NCBI RefSeq assembly: GCF_000429085.1
Contig: NZ_AUBE01000003.1
Coordinates: 310,001 to 374,000, forward strand
DNA from: Streptomyces flavidovirens DSM 40150
GTDB lineage: Bacteria; Actinomycetota; Actinomycetes; Streptomycetales; Streptomycetaceae
Direction: 5' to 3'
DNA: 64,000 nt
A program made the translations under genes and the position numbers. The notes beneath the pieces are model-generated. The model was given only the letters and a program-made list of their open reading frames with translations, was not told where the DNA came from and did no database searches. Positions 50,855-60,550 of the stretch are shown one piece after another (positions within the stretch are counted from its first letter, which is position 1; every line of letters starts with the position of its first letter).

Positions 50855-51730
50855 TCAGAATTCACGCAGCTCCTTCAGCCGCGCCACATCGGCCGCATGG
50901 CCCTCTTTGCCACCGGGCGTCTCGATCGTCAGCGGTACGCCCTCGGTCGCCGGATGCGAGAACAGCTCCCGGAACGGTTCCTCACCGATGTGGCCGGAGC
51001 CGATGTTCTCGTGGCGGTCCTTGTGGGCGCCGACGCCTTCCTTGGAGTCGTTGGCGTGGATCAGCTTGAGCCGGCCCTCGCCGACCGTGTCCACCAGCAG
51101 ATCCAGCGTCTGCTTCATCCCGCCGGGCCCCGCGAGGTCGTGCCCCGCCGCGTAGATGTGGCACGTGTCGAGGCAGACGCCGAGCTTGGGGTGCGCGTCG
51201 AGCGCCTCGAAGTACGGGCCGAAGTCCCAGGTGCGCGAGCACAGCGACGCGCCCTGTCCCGCCGTCGATTCGAGCAGCAGGAACGGGTCGTCGTCGTGCG
51301 TCAGCTCGTCGAGGAGCGGCAGCAGGTAGGTGCGTACCTGCGCGAGTGCCTCGGAGCGCGGCCGGCCGCCGGTCGCGGAGCCGGTGTGCACCACCACGCC
51401 CAGCGCGCCGATCTCGCGGCCTCGGCGCAGTGAGTGCCGCAGCGACACCACGGACCGCTCGACGGTCGCCTCGGTGTGCGAGCCGAAGTTGATCAGGTAC
51501 GGGGCATGGACGTACGCCGGTATCCGTTCGGCGGCGCAGGCCGCGCGGAACAGTTCGTCCTGCGCCGGATTTCCGGTGGGTGTCGCCCAGCCGCGCGGGT
51601 TGGCGACGAAGACCTGCACGGCCTCGGCGCCCATTTCACGGGCGTACGCGAGACCGTTCGTAGCGAGGCCACCGGCCACGGGCACATGGCCGCCGACGGG
51701 GTTTCGGGAGGGGAAAGGTGCGTTGCTCAT
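50855..51730 (-). CDS. nfo: Deoxyribonuclease IV (Nfo-type AP endonuclease)
   Basis: 291 residues of TIM-barrel AP endonuclease that cuts DNA 5' to abasic sites in base-excision repair. Metal-ligand motifs include YVHAPYLINFGS, VVHTGSATGG, LLLESTAGQG, VCLDTCHIYAAGHD, LIHANDSKEG and KDRHENIGSGHIG. The ATG at 51730 gives MSNAPFPSRNPVGGH; a TTG three codons earlier is less likely. It lies upstream of the copper-box gene on the same strand, with no obvious functional link. Confidence 0.93.
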   Translation of the reverse strand: MSNAPFPSRNPVGGHVPVAGGLATNGLAYAREMGAEAVQVFVANPRGWATPTGNPAQDELFRAACAAERIPAYVHAPYLINFGSHTEATVERSVVSLRHSLRRGREIGALGVVVHTGSATGGRPRSEALAQVRTYLLPLLDELTHDDDPFLLLESTAGQGASLCSRTWDFGPYFEALDAHPKLGVCLDTCHIYAAGHDLAGPGGMKQTLDLLVDTVGEGRLKLIHANDSKEGVGAHKDRHENIGSGHIGEEPFRELFSHPATEGVPLTIETPGGKEGHAADVARLKELREF

Positions 51731-51805
51731 CGCCGTCAAGGATGCCAGGGCAACAGGAGGCTCCCGCCTCCCGCCTTCTGGCCTCCCACCTTCCCGTCTG
51801 CTCGC

Positions 51806-53752
51806 CTACAGGCCGCCCTTGGTCCTGATGGTGATCGTGCTGCCCTCCGGGGCCTCGTCGCCCTCCTTGACCGACTGGCTCGCGATCTCGTCGCTGAAGG
51901 AGAGGAAGGGACGGTCCACCTCGACCTCGAAGCCCGCCGCCTTGAGCGTGCTCTTCGCGGCGTCGACCTTCTCACCGACGACGTCGGGCACGGGGATCAT
52001 GCGCGGCCCCTTGGAGACGGTGAGCGTGATGGTGTCGCCCTTGGCGAGCCGCGCGCCCTCGGCCGCGGACTGCCTGGCGACGGTCCCGGCCTCCTCCTGA
52101 GAGGTGACCCGCCCGGACGCGACCTTCACGGTGAACCCGGCGTCCTCCAGCTCCGACGTGGCGTCCTCCACGCTCTCGCCGGTCACGTCGGGCACCTCCA
52201 CGGGGGAGCCCTTGCTGACGACCATGGCGACAGCGGAGTCCGGGTGCCGCTCGGTGCCGGCGCGCGGGTCCGTACTCACGACGGAGCCCTGTGGTACGTC
52301 CTCGCTGAACGCCCTGGTGACGATGCCGGGCGCCAGACCTGCCTTCTTGAGCTCACCCCTGGCCTCGGCGAGCGGCAGCCCCTCCACGTCGGGGACCTTC
52401 ACCGTCTCCGGTCCGCGCGAGACGACCAGCGTGACGGAGCCGTTGTCGCGGATGCGGGCGCGGGAGGCCGGGTCGCTGTTCATGACGGTGCCGCGTTCGT
52501 ACGTCTCGCTGTACTGGCGCCGCACCTCCTTCACGTCGAGACCGGCGGCGGACAACCGCTTGGCGGCCTCCTTCTCCGACTGGCCGAGGAGGGAGGGGAC
52601 GCGGGTGAACTGCCCGGAGTTGATGTACCAGACACCGGCGCCGGTTCCGAGGACCAGCAGGACGGCGGCGACGATCGCGAGCAGGCCGCGTCTCGGCGCG
52701 AAAGCGCGCCTTGGGGGTGTGGGCCGTGGCGGGGGCATCTGGAGGAGGCTGGTGCGGTTGAGGGGCTCAGCGGTGTCGCTGCCGCTGCCGTTCCCATCGC
52801 CGTTCCCCTGCCCCCCGATGGCCCTCGGGATGACGCTCGTACGGTCCTCGGCGCCGTTGTGCGTCACCTCCGCGCGGGCCTGCGGAGGTGACGCGTCGAG
52901 CTGCTCGTCGCTGAGCGCGGCGCGCGCCTGCCTGGTCTGCGCGAGGAGGGCCACGGCGTCGTACGGACGGATCTCCGGGTTGCGTGCGGTGGCGCCCGCG
53001 ACCAGCTCGTCCAGCTCGACGGAGAGTCCCGGCACGGCGGCGGACGGGGCGGGCACGTCCTCGTTCAGGTGCTGGTAGAGCACCTGGGCGGCGGTGCCGC
53101 CGGTGTGCGGCTTGGCCCCGGTCAGCATCTCGTACAGCACGACACCGCAGGCGTAGACGTCCGCGCGGGTGTCGGCGGTGCCGTGCTCAATCTGTTCGGG
53201 CGCGAGATACGAGACGGTGCCGAGGACGGAACCGGTGGTGCTGGTGATGGTGTCGACGGCCCGTACGAGACCGAAGTCGGCGACCTTGACGCGCCCGTCG
53301 TCCCCGATCAGGACGTTCTCGGGCTTCATGTCCCGGTGCACGAACCCGGCGCGGTGTGCCGCGCCGAGCGCGGCGAGCACGGGCTCCAGGATGTCCAGGG
53401 CGGCACGGGGCTGGAGGGCGCCGCGCTCACGCAGTACGTCGCGCAGGGTGCAGCCGGCGACGTACTCCATCGCGAGGTAGACGTACGAACCGTCCGTCCC
53501 CTGGTCGAAGACGCCGACCACATTCGGGTGCGCGAGCCGGGCCACCGACTTGGCCTCCCGGATGAACCGGTCCACGAAGGAGGCGTCATCGGCGAGGGCG
53601 GGGTGCATCACCTTGAGGGCGAGCACGCGGTCGAGGCGGGTGTCGACGGCCCGGTAGACCGTGGCCATGCCACCGACGGCGATGCGCGCATCGACGCGGT
53701 AGCGGCCGTCGAGCACGTGCCCGACGAGCGGGTCCTGAAGGGTCGTATCCAC
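51806..53752 (-). CDS. PASTA-domain serine/threonine protein kinase
   Basis: 648 residues. The kinase domain (about 10-275) has GGMATVYRAVD, the Lys in ALKVMHPAL, HRDMKPENVLI, VADFGLVRAVD and SYLAPEQIEHGTAD. A juxtamembrane linker, one helix (about 354-376, GLLAIVAAVLLVLGTGAGVWYI) and four extracytoplasmic PASTA repeats follow. PASTA domains sense muropeptides or lipid II, so the kinase likely monitors the wall. I chose the GTG at 53752, 7 bases after TAGACT (53760-53765 on the minus strand), implying a leaderless mRNA; an ATG at 53782 is the alternative. PknL (Rv2176) sits here in mycobacteria but lacks PASTA domains. Confidence 0.94.
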   Translation of the reverse strand: MDTTLQDPLVGHVLDGRYRVDARIAVGGMATVYRAVDTRLDRVLALKVMHPALADDASFVDRFIREAKSVARLAHPNVVGVFDQGTDGSYVYLAMEYVAGCTLRDVLRERGALQPRAALDILEPVLAALGAAHRAGFVHRDMKPENVLIGDDGRVKVADFGLVRAVDTITSTTGSVLGTVSYLAPEQIEHGTADTRADVYACGVVLYEMLTGAKPHTGGTAAQVLYQHLNEDVPAPSAAVPGLSVELDELVAGATARNPEIRPYDAVALLAQTRQARAALSDEQLDASPPQARAEVTHNGAEDRTSVIPRAIGGQGNGDGNGSGSDTAEPLNRTSLLQMPPPRPTPPRRAFAPRRGLLAIVAAVLLVLGTGAGVWYINSGQFTRVPSLLGQSEKEAAKRLSAAGLDVKEVRRQYSETYERGTVMNSDPASRARIRDNGSVTLVVSRGPETVKVPDVEGLPLAEARGELKKAGLAPGIVTRAFSEDVPQGSVVSTDPRAGTERHPDSAVAMVVSKGSPVEVPDVTGESVEDATSELEDAGFTVKVASGRVTSQEEAGTVARQSAAEGARLAKGDTITLTVSKGPRMIPVPDVVGEKVDAAKSTLKAAGFEVEVDRPFLSFSDEIASQSVKEGDEAPEGSTITIRTKGGL

Positions 53753-53789
53753 GGGGGCGAGTCTACGAGCCGGCGCTGACATGTCCTGC

Positions 53790-54187
53790 GGGGGCGGGTG
53801 CCGGGGGCGGCATTGCAGCGGAGCTGTGACGCGGGGCGGCGCGTGTACGGGGGAGCGCACGGGGGGCGCCTGCGGCGGGCTTTCCCCGACCCGCCCCTTC
53901 CCGCCGCGACATTGTGCGGCTCCGCCGAGTGAGGGGCGCTGCCCCAGCCCCCGGTCCTCAAACGCCGGATGGGCTGAGTGCGCCAGGGGTGCTGCCGGGG
54001 CTCCGCCCCAGACCCCGCCCCTCCGGGCGTCGGGGACGCCGTCGGGCTGAGGATCGCCGCTGCGCCGCATACCCAGCCCGTCCGGCGTTTGAGGACACGC
54101 CCGCAGGGCGTCCGGGGTCCGGGGGCCTGCCCCCGGTTCGGGAAGGGGCGGGGTGGGGAAAGGCCCCGCGCAGCGGTCGGCCGCGGG
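53790..54187. repeat. Dispersed intergenic repeat region, longest copy in the window
   Basis: This 398-bp gap between the thiG stop and the kinase start carries inverted repeats with CAAACGCCGGATGGGCTG (about 53961), CCGTCCGGCGTTTGAGGA (about 54078), GCGGCTCCGCCGAG (about 53920) and CCCGGTTCGGGAAGGGGCGG (about 54131-54150). The same modules occur at 44.6 kb. I see no coding sequence. Confidence 0.65.
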
Positions 54188-54985
<798 letters not shown>

Positions 54986-55186
54986 TCAGCCTCCCTGGAC
55001 TGCGGTGAGGACTTCGATGCGGTCGCCGTCGCCGAGCGCGGTGGAATCCCACTGCCCGCGCGGTACGACGGTTTCGTTGAGGGCGGCGGCGACTCCCGAA
55101 GGGGCCCGCGTGAGGGTCGCGACGAGTGCGCCCAGCGTCGTACCGGGGACGACCTCGCGGGTCTCGCCGTTCACGGAGATGGTCAT
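54986..55186 (-). CDS. thiS: Sulfur carrier protein ThiS
   Basis: 66 residues of ubiquitin-like fold ending in the diagnostic Gly-Gly (LTAVQGG), whose C-terminus is adenylated and thiocarboxylated to donate sulfur to ThiG. The ATG at 55186 overlaps the thiO stop by 4 bases, coupling translation. The adenylating ThiF is not in the window; the desulfurase-TusA fusion at 7.5 kb is a possible, untested sulfur source. Confidence 0.96.
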   Translation of the reverse strand: MTISVNGETREVVPGTTLGALVATLTRAPSGVAAALNETVVPRGQWDSTALGDGDRIEVLTAVQGG

Positions 55187-56427
55187 ACGGGCTGCTCCTG
55201 CGGTACGGAGACGGGAGAGGTGGGGGAGGTGTGGGAAGCGGGGGAGATGGAGGAAGCGGGAGAGGTGGGGGAAGCGGGAGGCGACGGAGGGGCCGGCGCG
55301 AAACGCAGCGGGCTGAACGGACGCGCCTCTTCCGGCAGCTCCCCACCGGCCAGCACGTCAGCCATCGCATCGCCCGTGACCGGCGTGAGCAGCACCCCGT
55401 TGCGGTAGTGCCCAGTGGCCAGATGAAGCCCCGGCAGCGCGGTCAGCCCGAGCAGCGGCGCGTTGTCGGGGGAGCCGGGGCGCAGCCCCGCGCGGGTCTC
55501 CGTCAGCGGCAGCTCGGTGATGCCGGGTACCAGCTCGTGCGCGTCGCGCAGCAGCTCGTACACGCCGCCGGCCGTGACCGTCGTGTCCCAGCCGAGCTCC
55601 TCGCTGGTCGCGCCGACGACCAGCTCACCGTTCTCGCGCGGCACCAGATACACGTGGCTGCCCCGCACCACCGCACGCACCGTCCGGCTCAGGAACGGCG
55701 CGTACGCGGGCGGCACGGCCAGCCGCAGCACCTGGCCCTTCACCGGCCGTACCGGCGGCAGCACCTCTTCCGGTACGCCGCCGAGCCTGCCACTGAGACT
55801 CCCGGCCGCCAGCACCACCTGGCCTGCCGCGAGCTCCGTCCCGTCCGCCAGTACGGCCCCGCAGGCCCGTCCCCGTACCACTGAGAGCCGCTCGGCCCAG
55901 CCGCGGTGCCAGACCACCCCAGCCCGCTCGCAGGCCGTCAGCAGGGCAGCGGCCAGCCGCCTCGGGTCGACCTGGTGGTCCCCGTCCACGCGCAGGCCCC
56001 CGCGCACGCCCGGCGCGAGCATCGGCTCCAGGCGGCGGCATTCGCGCCCCGTGAGCCACTCCGACTCCAGGCCGGAGCGGCGCTGGAGGGCGTGGAGTTC
56101 GCGCAGGTGTGCGCGGTCGTCCGTGTCGAGCGCGACGGCGAGTGTGCCGCAGGCGCGGTAGCCGGTGTCCTGCCCGCTCGCCGCTTCCAGCTCGGCGACG
56201 AACGCCGGGTACCGCTCGGCGGACGCGAGATTGAGGCCGAGCAGCGTCTGCTCGCCGTAGTGCAGCTCGGTGACGGCGGCGAGCATTCCGGCCGCGACCC
56301 GCGCTGCCCCGCCGCCCGGCTCCGGATCGGCGACAGCGACGCGCAGCCCCCGCTGCGCGGCCCGCCAGGCCGTGACCAGGCCGATGATTCCGCCCCCGAC
56401 AACGAGGACGTCTGATGTACGCGACAT
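55183..56427 (-). CDS. thiO: Glycine oxidase ThiO
   Basis: 414 residues of the DadA/ThiO flavoprotein family that oxidises glycine to iminoglycine for the thiazole. The FAD motif is in SDVLVVGGGIIGLVTAWRAAQ; RPVKGQVLRL and the C-terminal ETRAGLRPGSPDNAPLLG and GHYRNGVLLTPVTG blocks are characteristic. The tail is a Ser/Pro/Ala repeat (PASPTSPASSISPASHTSP), likely disordered. The ATG at 56427 lies just after the GGGAGGGG at the end of the TPP riboswitch, so ligand binding would block translation. Confidence 0.95.
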   Translation of the reverse strand: MSRTSDVLVVGGGIIGLVTAWRAAQRGLRVAVADPEPGGGAARVAAGMLAAVTELHYGEQTLLGLNLASAERYPAFVAELEAASGQDTGYRACGTLAVALDTDDRAHLRELHALQRRSGLESEWLTGRECRRLEPMLAPGVRGGLRVDGDHQVDPRRLAAALLTACERAGVVWHRGWAERLSVVRGRACGAVLADGTELAAGQVVLAAGSLSGRLGGVPEEVLPPVRPVKGQVLRLAVPPAYAPFLSRTVRAVVRGSHVYLVPRENGELVVGATSEELGWDTTVTAGGVYELLRDAHELVPGITELPLTETRAGLRPGSPDNAPLLGLTALPGLHLATGHYRNGVLLTPVTGDAMADVLAGGELPEEARPFSPLRFAPAPPSPPASPTSPASSISPASHTSPTSPVSVPQEQPV

Positions 56428-56440
56428 GGGCGTCCAGCCC

Positions 56441-56530
56441 CTCCCTTCGCCGGCATGACCCGGATCAGGTTCGTACGGTCGGAGGCCGCCCAGCCTCCCT
56501 CTCAGCCCGGTACGCCCGGACTCCCGCGAG
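56441..56530 (-). ncRNA. TPP (THI-element) riboswitch
   Basis: On the minus strand the conserved CTGAGAGG is followed by GAACCTGATCCGGGTCATGC, then CGGCGAAGGGAG, the core pyrimidine- and pyrophosphate-sensor motifs of TPP riboswitches. Its end carries the Shine-Dalgarno sequence of thiO, so thiamine pyrophosphate should shut off thiO-thiS-thiG translation. Confidence 0.95.
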
Positions 56531-56631
56531 TTGTATGTCCTGCCGGCAGCCCGGTGATCTTTCCCCGGACGCCAGCAGTACGGTGGCCACCCTAACGCCC
56601 GGCCCCAACGCGCTGTAAGGGAGCAATCGCT

Positions 56632-56982
56632 GTGGCCCGCTCGCTCGACGGACTCGTCCTCTCCCCGGTCGCCGACCAGGCACCCGGTCAGGTGGGGACC
56701 CGTACCCGGTTCACCTATCACGAGGACGACGGCCGGATCTGGGCCGAGTACGCGGGCGGCGACGTCGTACGCGGCCACCTCGTCGGCACGCGCGAGGGCG
56801 ACGCGCTCGACTTCCGTTACGTCCAGCTCAAGCACGACGGCACCACCTCGTCGGGCCACTGCACGTCCACCGTCGTCGGCCTCCCCGACGGGCGCGTGCG
56901 ACTGGAGGAGACGTGGGCGTGGGAGTCCCAGGAAGGCAGTGGGACGAGCGTCGTCGAGGAGCTGCCGGCGGCGTCCCTGTGA
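56632..56982 (+). CDS. Small conserved protein of unknown function (beta-rich)
   Basis: 116 residues, nearly all beta-strand-forming (TRTRFTYHEDDGRIWAEYAG, HLVGTREGDALDFRYVQLKH), with a cysteine in SSGHCTSTVVG. It resembles small lipocalin-like or single-domain beta barrels annotated as N-acetylglutamate synthase-like in actinobacteria, a name without biochemical support. AAGGGAG lies 9 bases before the GTG at 56632. It is divergent from the thi operon. Function is unknown. Confidence 0.75.
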   Translation: MARSLDGLVLSPVADQAPGQVGTRTRFTYHEDDGRIWAEYAGGDVVRGHLVGTREGDALDFRYVQLKHDGTTSSGHCTSTVVGLPDGRVRLEETWAWESQEGSGTSVVEELPAASL

Positions 56983-57049
56983 CGGTGTGTCAGAGATCTC
57001 CCCTTCGTGGCCTTGAGAGCGGCGGGACGTGCCGTCCTACAGTGACCGG

Positions 57050-58267
57050 GTGAGTGACCAGAGGCAGGCAGAGCGGCGCGTCGTCATCGTCGGCGCGGGA
57101 ATGGCCGGCGTGCAGACCGCCGTGGCCCTGCGCGAGCAGGGCTGGACCGGCTCCGTCACGCTGATCGGCGCCGAGCCGCATCAGCCGTACGACAGGCCGC
57201 CCCTGTCCAAGGCGGTGCTGCTCGGCACGGCCGAGGGGTCGGCCTTCGACGTCGATTTCGAGGCGCTCGGCATCGAACTCCACCTGGGGCGCGAAGTAAC
57301 GGGCGTGCGCCCCGGGGCGCACGAAATCGACACCCCCTCGGGCCCTGTTCCGTACGACGTGCTGGTCGTCGCCACCGGAGCGCTGCCCATCACGCTGCCC
57401 GGCAGCGAGGACGTTCAGGGAGTCCATCTCCTGCGCACCCTCGACGACGCGGCCCGGCTGCGGCCGGTGCTCGACCGGAAGCACGACATCGTGGTCGTCG
57501 GGGCCGGCTGGATCGGGGCGGAGTTCGCCACGGCCGCCCGCGAGGCGGGGTGCGCGGTGACCGTCGTCGAGGCGGCGGACCGGCCACTCGCGGGCACCAT
57601 GCCCGCCGAAGTCGCCGCCCCCATGGCCGCCTGGTACGCCGAAAGCGGCGCCGAACTGCTCACCGGCGCGCGCGTCGCGCGGATCGAGCCCGGCACCGTC
57701 GTCCTCGCCGACGGACGGCGGCTCGCGGCCGGCGCGGTGGTCGTCGGCATCGGCGCCAGGCCCGCGACGGCCTGGCTCGCCGGCTCCGGCATCGCCCTCG
57801 GCCCCGACGGCTCCGTCACCGCCGACTCCCGCCTGCGCACCTCCCAGCCCGACGTGTACGCCGTCGGGGACTGCGCCTCCTTCCCCTCCGCCCGCTACGG
57901 CGAACGCCTGCTCGTCCACCACTGGGACAACGCGCTCCAGGGGCCGCGCGCGGTCGCGGCGAACATCATCGGCGAGACACCGCAGGACTACGACCCGGTC
58001 CCGTACTTCTGGTCCGAGCAGTTCGGCCGCTTCGTGCAGTACGCGGGCCACCACACCGGCGCGGCCACGACGGTGTGGCGCGGGGACCCGGTCGGCGCCG
58101 CCTGGTCGGTGTGCTGGCTGAGCAGCGAGGGGAGGCTCGTCGCGCTGCTCACCGTGGCCAGGCCGCGCGACCTCGCGCAGGGCCGCAGGCTCATCGCGTC
58201 GGGTGCCCGGCTGGACCCCGAACGGGCCGCCGATCCGTCCGTACCGCTCAAGTCGGCCACCCTTTAG
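57050..58267 (+). CDS. NAD(P)/FAD-dependent ferredoxin-reductase-like oxidoreductase
   Basis: 405 residues of the BphA4/rubredoxin-reductase family. The FAD motif is VVIVGAGMAGVQTAVALRE near the start, RPPLSKAVL follows, the NAD motif is DIVVVGAGWIGAEFATAAR (about 145-165), and DVYAVGDCASF ends the FAD site. It would transfer electrons from NAD(P)H to a ferredoxin or rubredoxin, often for a cytochrome P450; no partner is adjacent. The GTG at 57050 lies 6 bases after TACAGT (57038-57043), with TTGAGA 19 bases further up, a good promoter and a leaderless start. Confidence 0.92.
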   Translation: MSDQRQAERRVVIVGAGMAGVQTAVALREQGWTGSVTLIGAEPHQPYDRPPLSKAVLLGTAEGSAFDVDFEALGIELHLGREVTGVRPGAHEIDTPSGPVPYDVLVVATGALPITLPGSEDVQGVHLLRTLDDAARLRPVLDRKHDIVVVGAGWIGAEFATAAREAGCAVTVVEAADRPLAGTMPAEVAAPMAAWYAESGAELLTGARVARIEPGTVVLADGRRLAAGAVVVGIGARPATAWLAGSGIALGPDGSVTADSRLRTSQPDVYAVGDCASFPSARYGERLLVHHWDNALQGPRAVAANIIGETPQDYDPVPYFWSEQFGRFVQYAGHHTGAATTVWRGDPVGAAWSVCWLSSEGRLVALLTVARPRDLAQGRRLIASGARLDPERAADPSVPLKSATL

Positions 58268-58335
58268 GCGGTCACCGGGACCCGGACGGCAGGCCCCGAC
58301 TACCGGCTGTCAGTCCAAGATGGCACGCTTGTCCC

Positions 58336-58701
58336 GTGACCGAGATTGACGCAAAGATCGATGCTCTCGTCCCCGCCTGGCTCAACCTCCCCGACATCGC
58401 GGAAAAGCTCGATGTCGAGGTGACGCGCGTCCGGCAGCTGGTCAAGGAAGGCCAGCTGATCGCCGTACGCCGCGGAGAGAACAGGGTGCTTCAGGTGCCT
58501 GCCGCCTTCATCGACGGCGACAAGGTGGTCAAGGGTCTCGCAGGGACCCTGACGCTCCTGAGGGACGACGGCTTCTCCGACGAAGAGATGCTCGAGTGGC
58601 TCTTCACTCCCGACCCGACCCTGCCGGGGACCCCCGCGCAGGCGTTGAGTGAGAATCGCGGCACGGAGGTGAAGCGGCGCGCCCAGGCGCTGGCCGTCTG
58701 A
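58336..58701 (+). CDS. Rv2175c-family winged-helix DNA-binding protein
   Basis: 121 residues. A helix-turn-helix ([20 protein letters not shown]) is followed by [17 protein letters not shown] and a C-terminal helical region ([21 protein letters not shown]) typical of the Rv2175c family. In mycobacteria Rv2175c is a DNA-binding substrate of the Ser/Thr kinase PknL, whose gene is adjacent. Here a PASTA kinase lies 4.6 kb away, so a kinase-regulator pair is plausible. The N-terminal MTEIDAK has a Thr but whether it is phosphorylated is unknown. The GTG at 58336 gives this start. Confidence 0.92.
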   Translation: MTEIDAKIDALVPAWLNLPDIAEKLDVEVTRVRQLVKEGQLIAVRRGENRVLQVPAAFIDGDKVVKGLAGTLTLLRDDGFSDEEMLEWLFTPDPTLPGTPAQALSENRGTEVKRRAQALAV

Positions 58702-58778
58702 CCTCTGCCGACACAACCGCACGCGGTGTGCGGGCCGTCACCGGCCCGTACACCGCCCACCAACGGGGGGACACCGCC

Positions 58779-59471
58779 ATGCCCACGTCCGCGTCCACGT
58801 CCACGCACGCGTCCACGGACGGCGCCGCCGCGCGCGAGCGGCTCGCCGACGCCCGGCTGTACCTGTGCACGGACGCGCGCAAGCGACAGGGCGACCTCCC
58901 CGAGTTCCTGGACGCCGTCCTGTCCTCCGGCGTGGACATCGTGCAGCTGCGCGACAAGGGCATGGAGGCCGGCGAGGAGCTGGAGCACCTCCGGGTCTTC
59001 GACGACGCCTGCCGCAGGCACGGCAAGCTGCTCGCCGTGAACGACCGCGCCGACGTGGCCCACGCCATCGGTGCGGGCGTGCTGCACCTGGGACAGGGCG
59101 ACCTGCCCGTCCCGGCCGCACGGGTGATCCTCGGCGCCGGCATCCTCGTCGGCCGCTCCACGCACGGCGAGTCCGAGGTCGACGCCGCCGTGGCCGAGCC
59201 CGGCGTGGACTACTTCTGCACGGGGCCCTGCTGGCCCACCCCCACCAAGCCCGGCCGGTACGCCCCGGGCCTCGGCCTCGTCCGGTACGCCGCCGGGCTG
59301 CGCCAGGACCGGCCGTGGTTCGCGATCGGCGGCATCGACGCGGGCAATCTCGACGAGGTGCTGGACGCGGGCGCCCGCAGGGTCGTGGTCGTCCGCGCGA
59401 TCACCGAGGCCGACGACCCGGCCGCCGCCGCGGCGGCGCTGGCGAAGCGGGTCAGGGCGTACGCCGGATAA
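58779..59471 (+). CDS. thiE: Thiamine-phosphate synthase ThiE
   Basis: 230 residues. ThiE joins the pyrimidine and thiazole phosphates to thiamine phosphate. Family motifs are [49 protein letters not shown] and the pyrophosphate loop [15 protein letters not shown]. The ATG at 58779 is preceded by a G-run. A Ser/Thr-rich N-terminus (about 20 residues) precedes the TIM barrel. The gene is divergent in position from thiOSG and lacks an obvious TPP riboswitch of its own. Confidence 0.94.
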   Translation: MPTSASTSTHASTDGAAARERLADARLYLCTDARKRQGDLPEFLDAVLSSGVDIVQLRDKGMEAGEELEHLRVFDDACRRHGKLLAVNDRADVAHAIGAGVLHLGQGDLPVPAARVILGAGILVGRSTHGESEVDAAVAEPGVDYFCTGPCWPTPTKPGRYAPGLGLVRYAAGLRQDRPWFAIGGIDAGNLDEVLDAGARRVVVVRAITEADDPAAAAAALAKRVRAYAG

Positions 59472-59491
59472 GCGTCAACGACCGTCCATGG

Positions 59492-59539
59492 ATTGTCCGA
59501 TGGGTGGACAATAACCCGGCAATATGGACAAATAACCCG
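59492..59539. promoter_or_regulatory. Repeat-rich operator candidate in the metF promoter
   Basis: ATTGTCC-N7-GGACAAT (59492-59512) is a perfect 7-bp inverted repeat. It overlaps TGGACAATAACCCG (59505-59518), which recurs as TGGACAAATAACCCG at 59525-59539, a 20-bp spacing that favours the same DNA face. The metF -10 element TAATCT starts at 59570. The regulator is unknown. Confidence 0.55.
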
Positions 59540-59581
59540 CTTCTGTGGGGGTCCTCGCTGAGCCCTGGTTAATCTGCGGTT

Positions 59582-60499
59582 ATGGCCCTTGGCACCGCTT
59601 CGACCAGGACGGATCACGCACTCACCGTGCGTGATCTGCTCGCGACCGGCAAAACCTCGTACTCGTTCGAGTTCTTCGCGCCCAGGACCGAAAAGGGTGA
59701 GCGGAACCTCTGGAACGCGCTGCGCCGGGTCGAGGCAGTGGCCCCCAGCTTCGTCTCCGTGACGTACGGGGCAGGTGGATCCACCCGGGCCGGCACGGTC
59801 GGGGCCACCGAGCAGATCGCCTCCGACTCCACGCTCACCCCCGTCGCGCACCTCACGGCCGTGGACCACTCCGTCGCCGAACTGCGCAACATGATCGGCC
59901 AGTACGCGGACGCCGGGATCCGGAACATCCTCGCAGTGCGCGGAGACCCGCCCGGCGACCCGATGGGCGAGTGGGTGGAGCACCCGGAGGGTGTGCGGTA
60001 CGCCGCAGACCTGGTCCGGCTCATCAAGGAGTCCGGCGATTTCTGCGTGGGCGTCGCGGCCTTCCCCGAGATGCACCCGCGCTCGACCGACTGGGACACC
60101 GACATCGGGCACTTCGTGGACAAGTGCCGCGCCGGGGCCGACTACGCGATCACCCAGATGTTCTTCGAGCCGGAGAACTACCTGCGGCTGCGCGACCGGG
60201 TCGCGGCCGCCGGCTGTGAGACGCCGATCATTCCCGAAGTGATGCCGGTGACGGGTGTCAAGCAGCTCGCCAGGCTGCCCCAGCTCAGCAACGCGCACTT
60301 CCCGCCCGCCGTTAAAGAGCGGATCCTCGCCGTCAAGGACGATCCGGCGGCTGTACGCTCCATTGGCATCGAGTTCGCCACGGAGTTCTGCGCGAGGCTG
60401 CTCTCCGAGGGAGTACCCGGATTGCACTTCATTACGCTCAACAACTCCACGGCGACGCTTGAGATCTACGAGAATCTCGGACTGCACGAGCAGTCCTGA
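59582..60499 (+). CDS. metF: Methylenetetrahydrofolate reductase MetF
   Basis: 305 residues of FAD-dependent TIM barrel that makes 5-methyl-THF for methionine synthesis. It shows [19 protein letters not shown] with the catalytic Glu, [27 protein letters not shown] and [14 protein letters not shown]. The ATG at 59582 lies 6 bases after TAATCT (59570-59575), so the mRNA may be leaderless. The promoter carries an unusual set of GGACAA repeats, implying specific regulation. Rv2172c, a MetF-like gene, sits at the equivalent end of the mycobacterial locus. Confidence 0.95.
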   Translation: MALGTASTRTDHALTVRDLLATGKTSYSFEFFAPRTEKGERNLWNALRRVEAVAPSFVSVTYGAGGSTRAGTVGATEQIASDSTLTPVAHLTAVDHSVAELRNMIGQYADAGIRNILAVRGDPPGDPMGEWVEHPEGVRYAADLVRLIKESGDFCVGVAAFPEMHPRSTDWDTDIGHFVDKCRAGADYAITQMFFEPENYLRLRDRVAAAGCETPIIPEVMPVTGVKQLARLPQLSNAHFPPAVKERILAVKDDPAAVRSIGIEFATEFCARLLSEGVPGLHFITLNNSTATLEIYENLGLHEQS

Positions 60500-60550
60500 C
60501 CGGCCGTACCCGCCACCCTTCGCGGCGGCGGCCGTAGGAGAGGGGCGGGC

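Noticed and set aside
51434..52891. Open frame antisense to endonuclease IV and the PASTA kinase
   Set aside because: It crosses two genes with intact active-site motifs and has no credible start signal.
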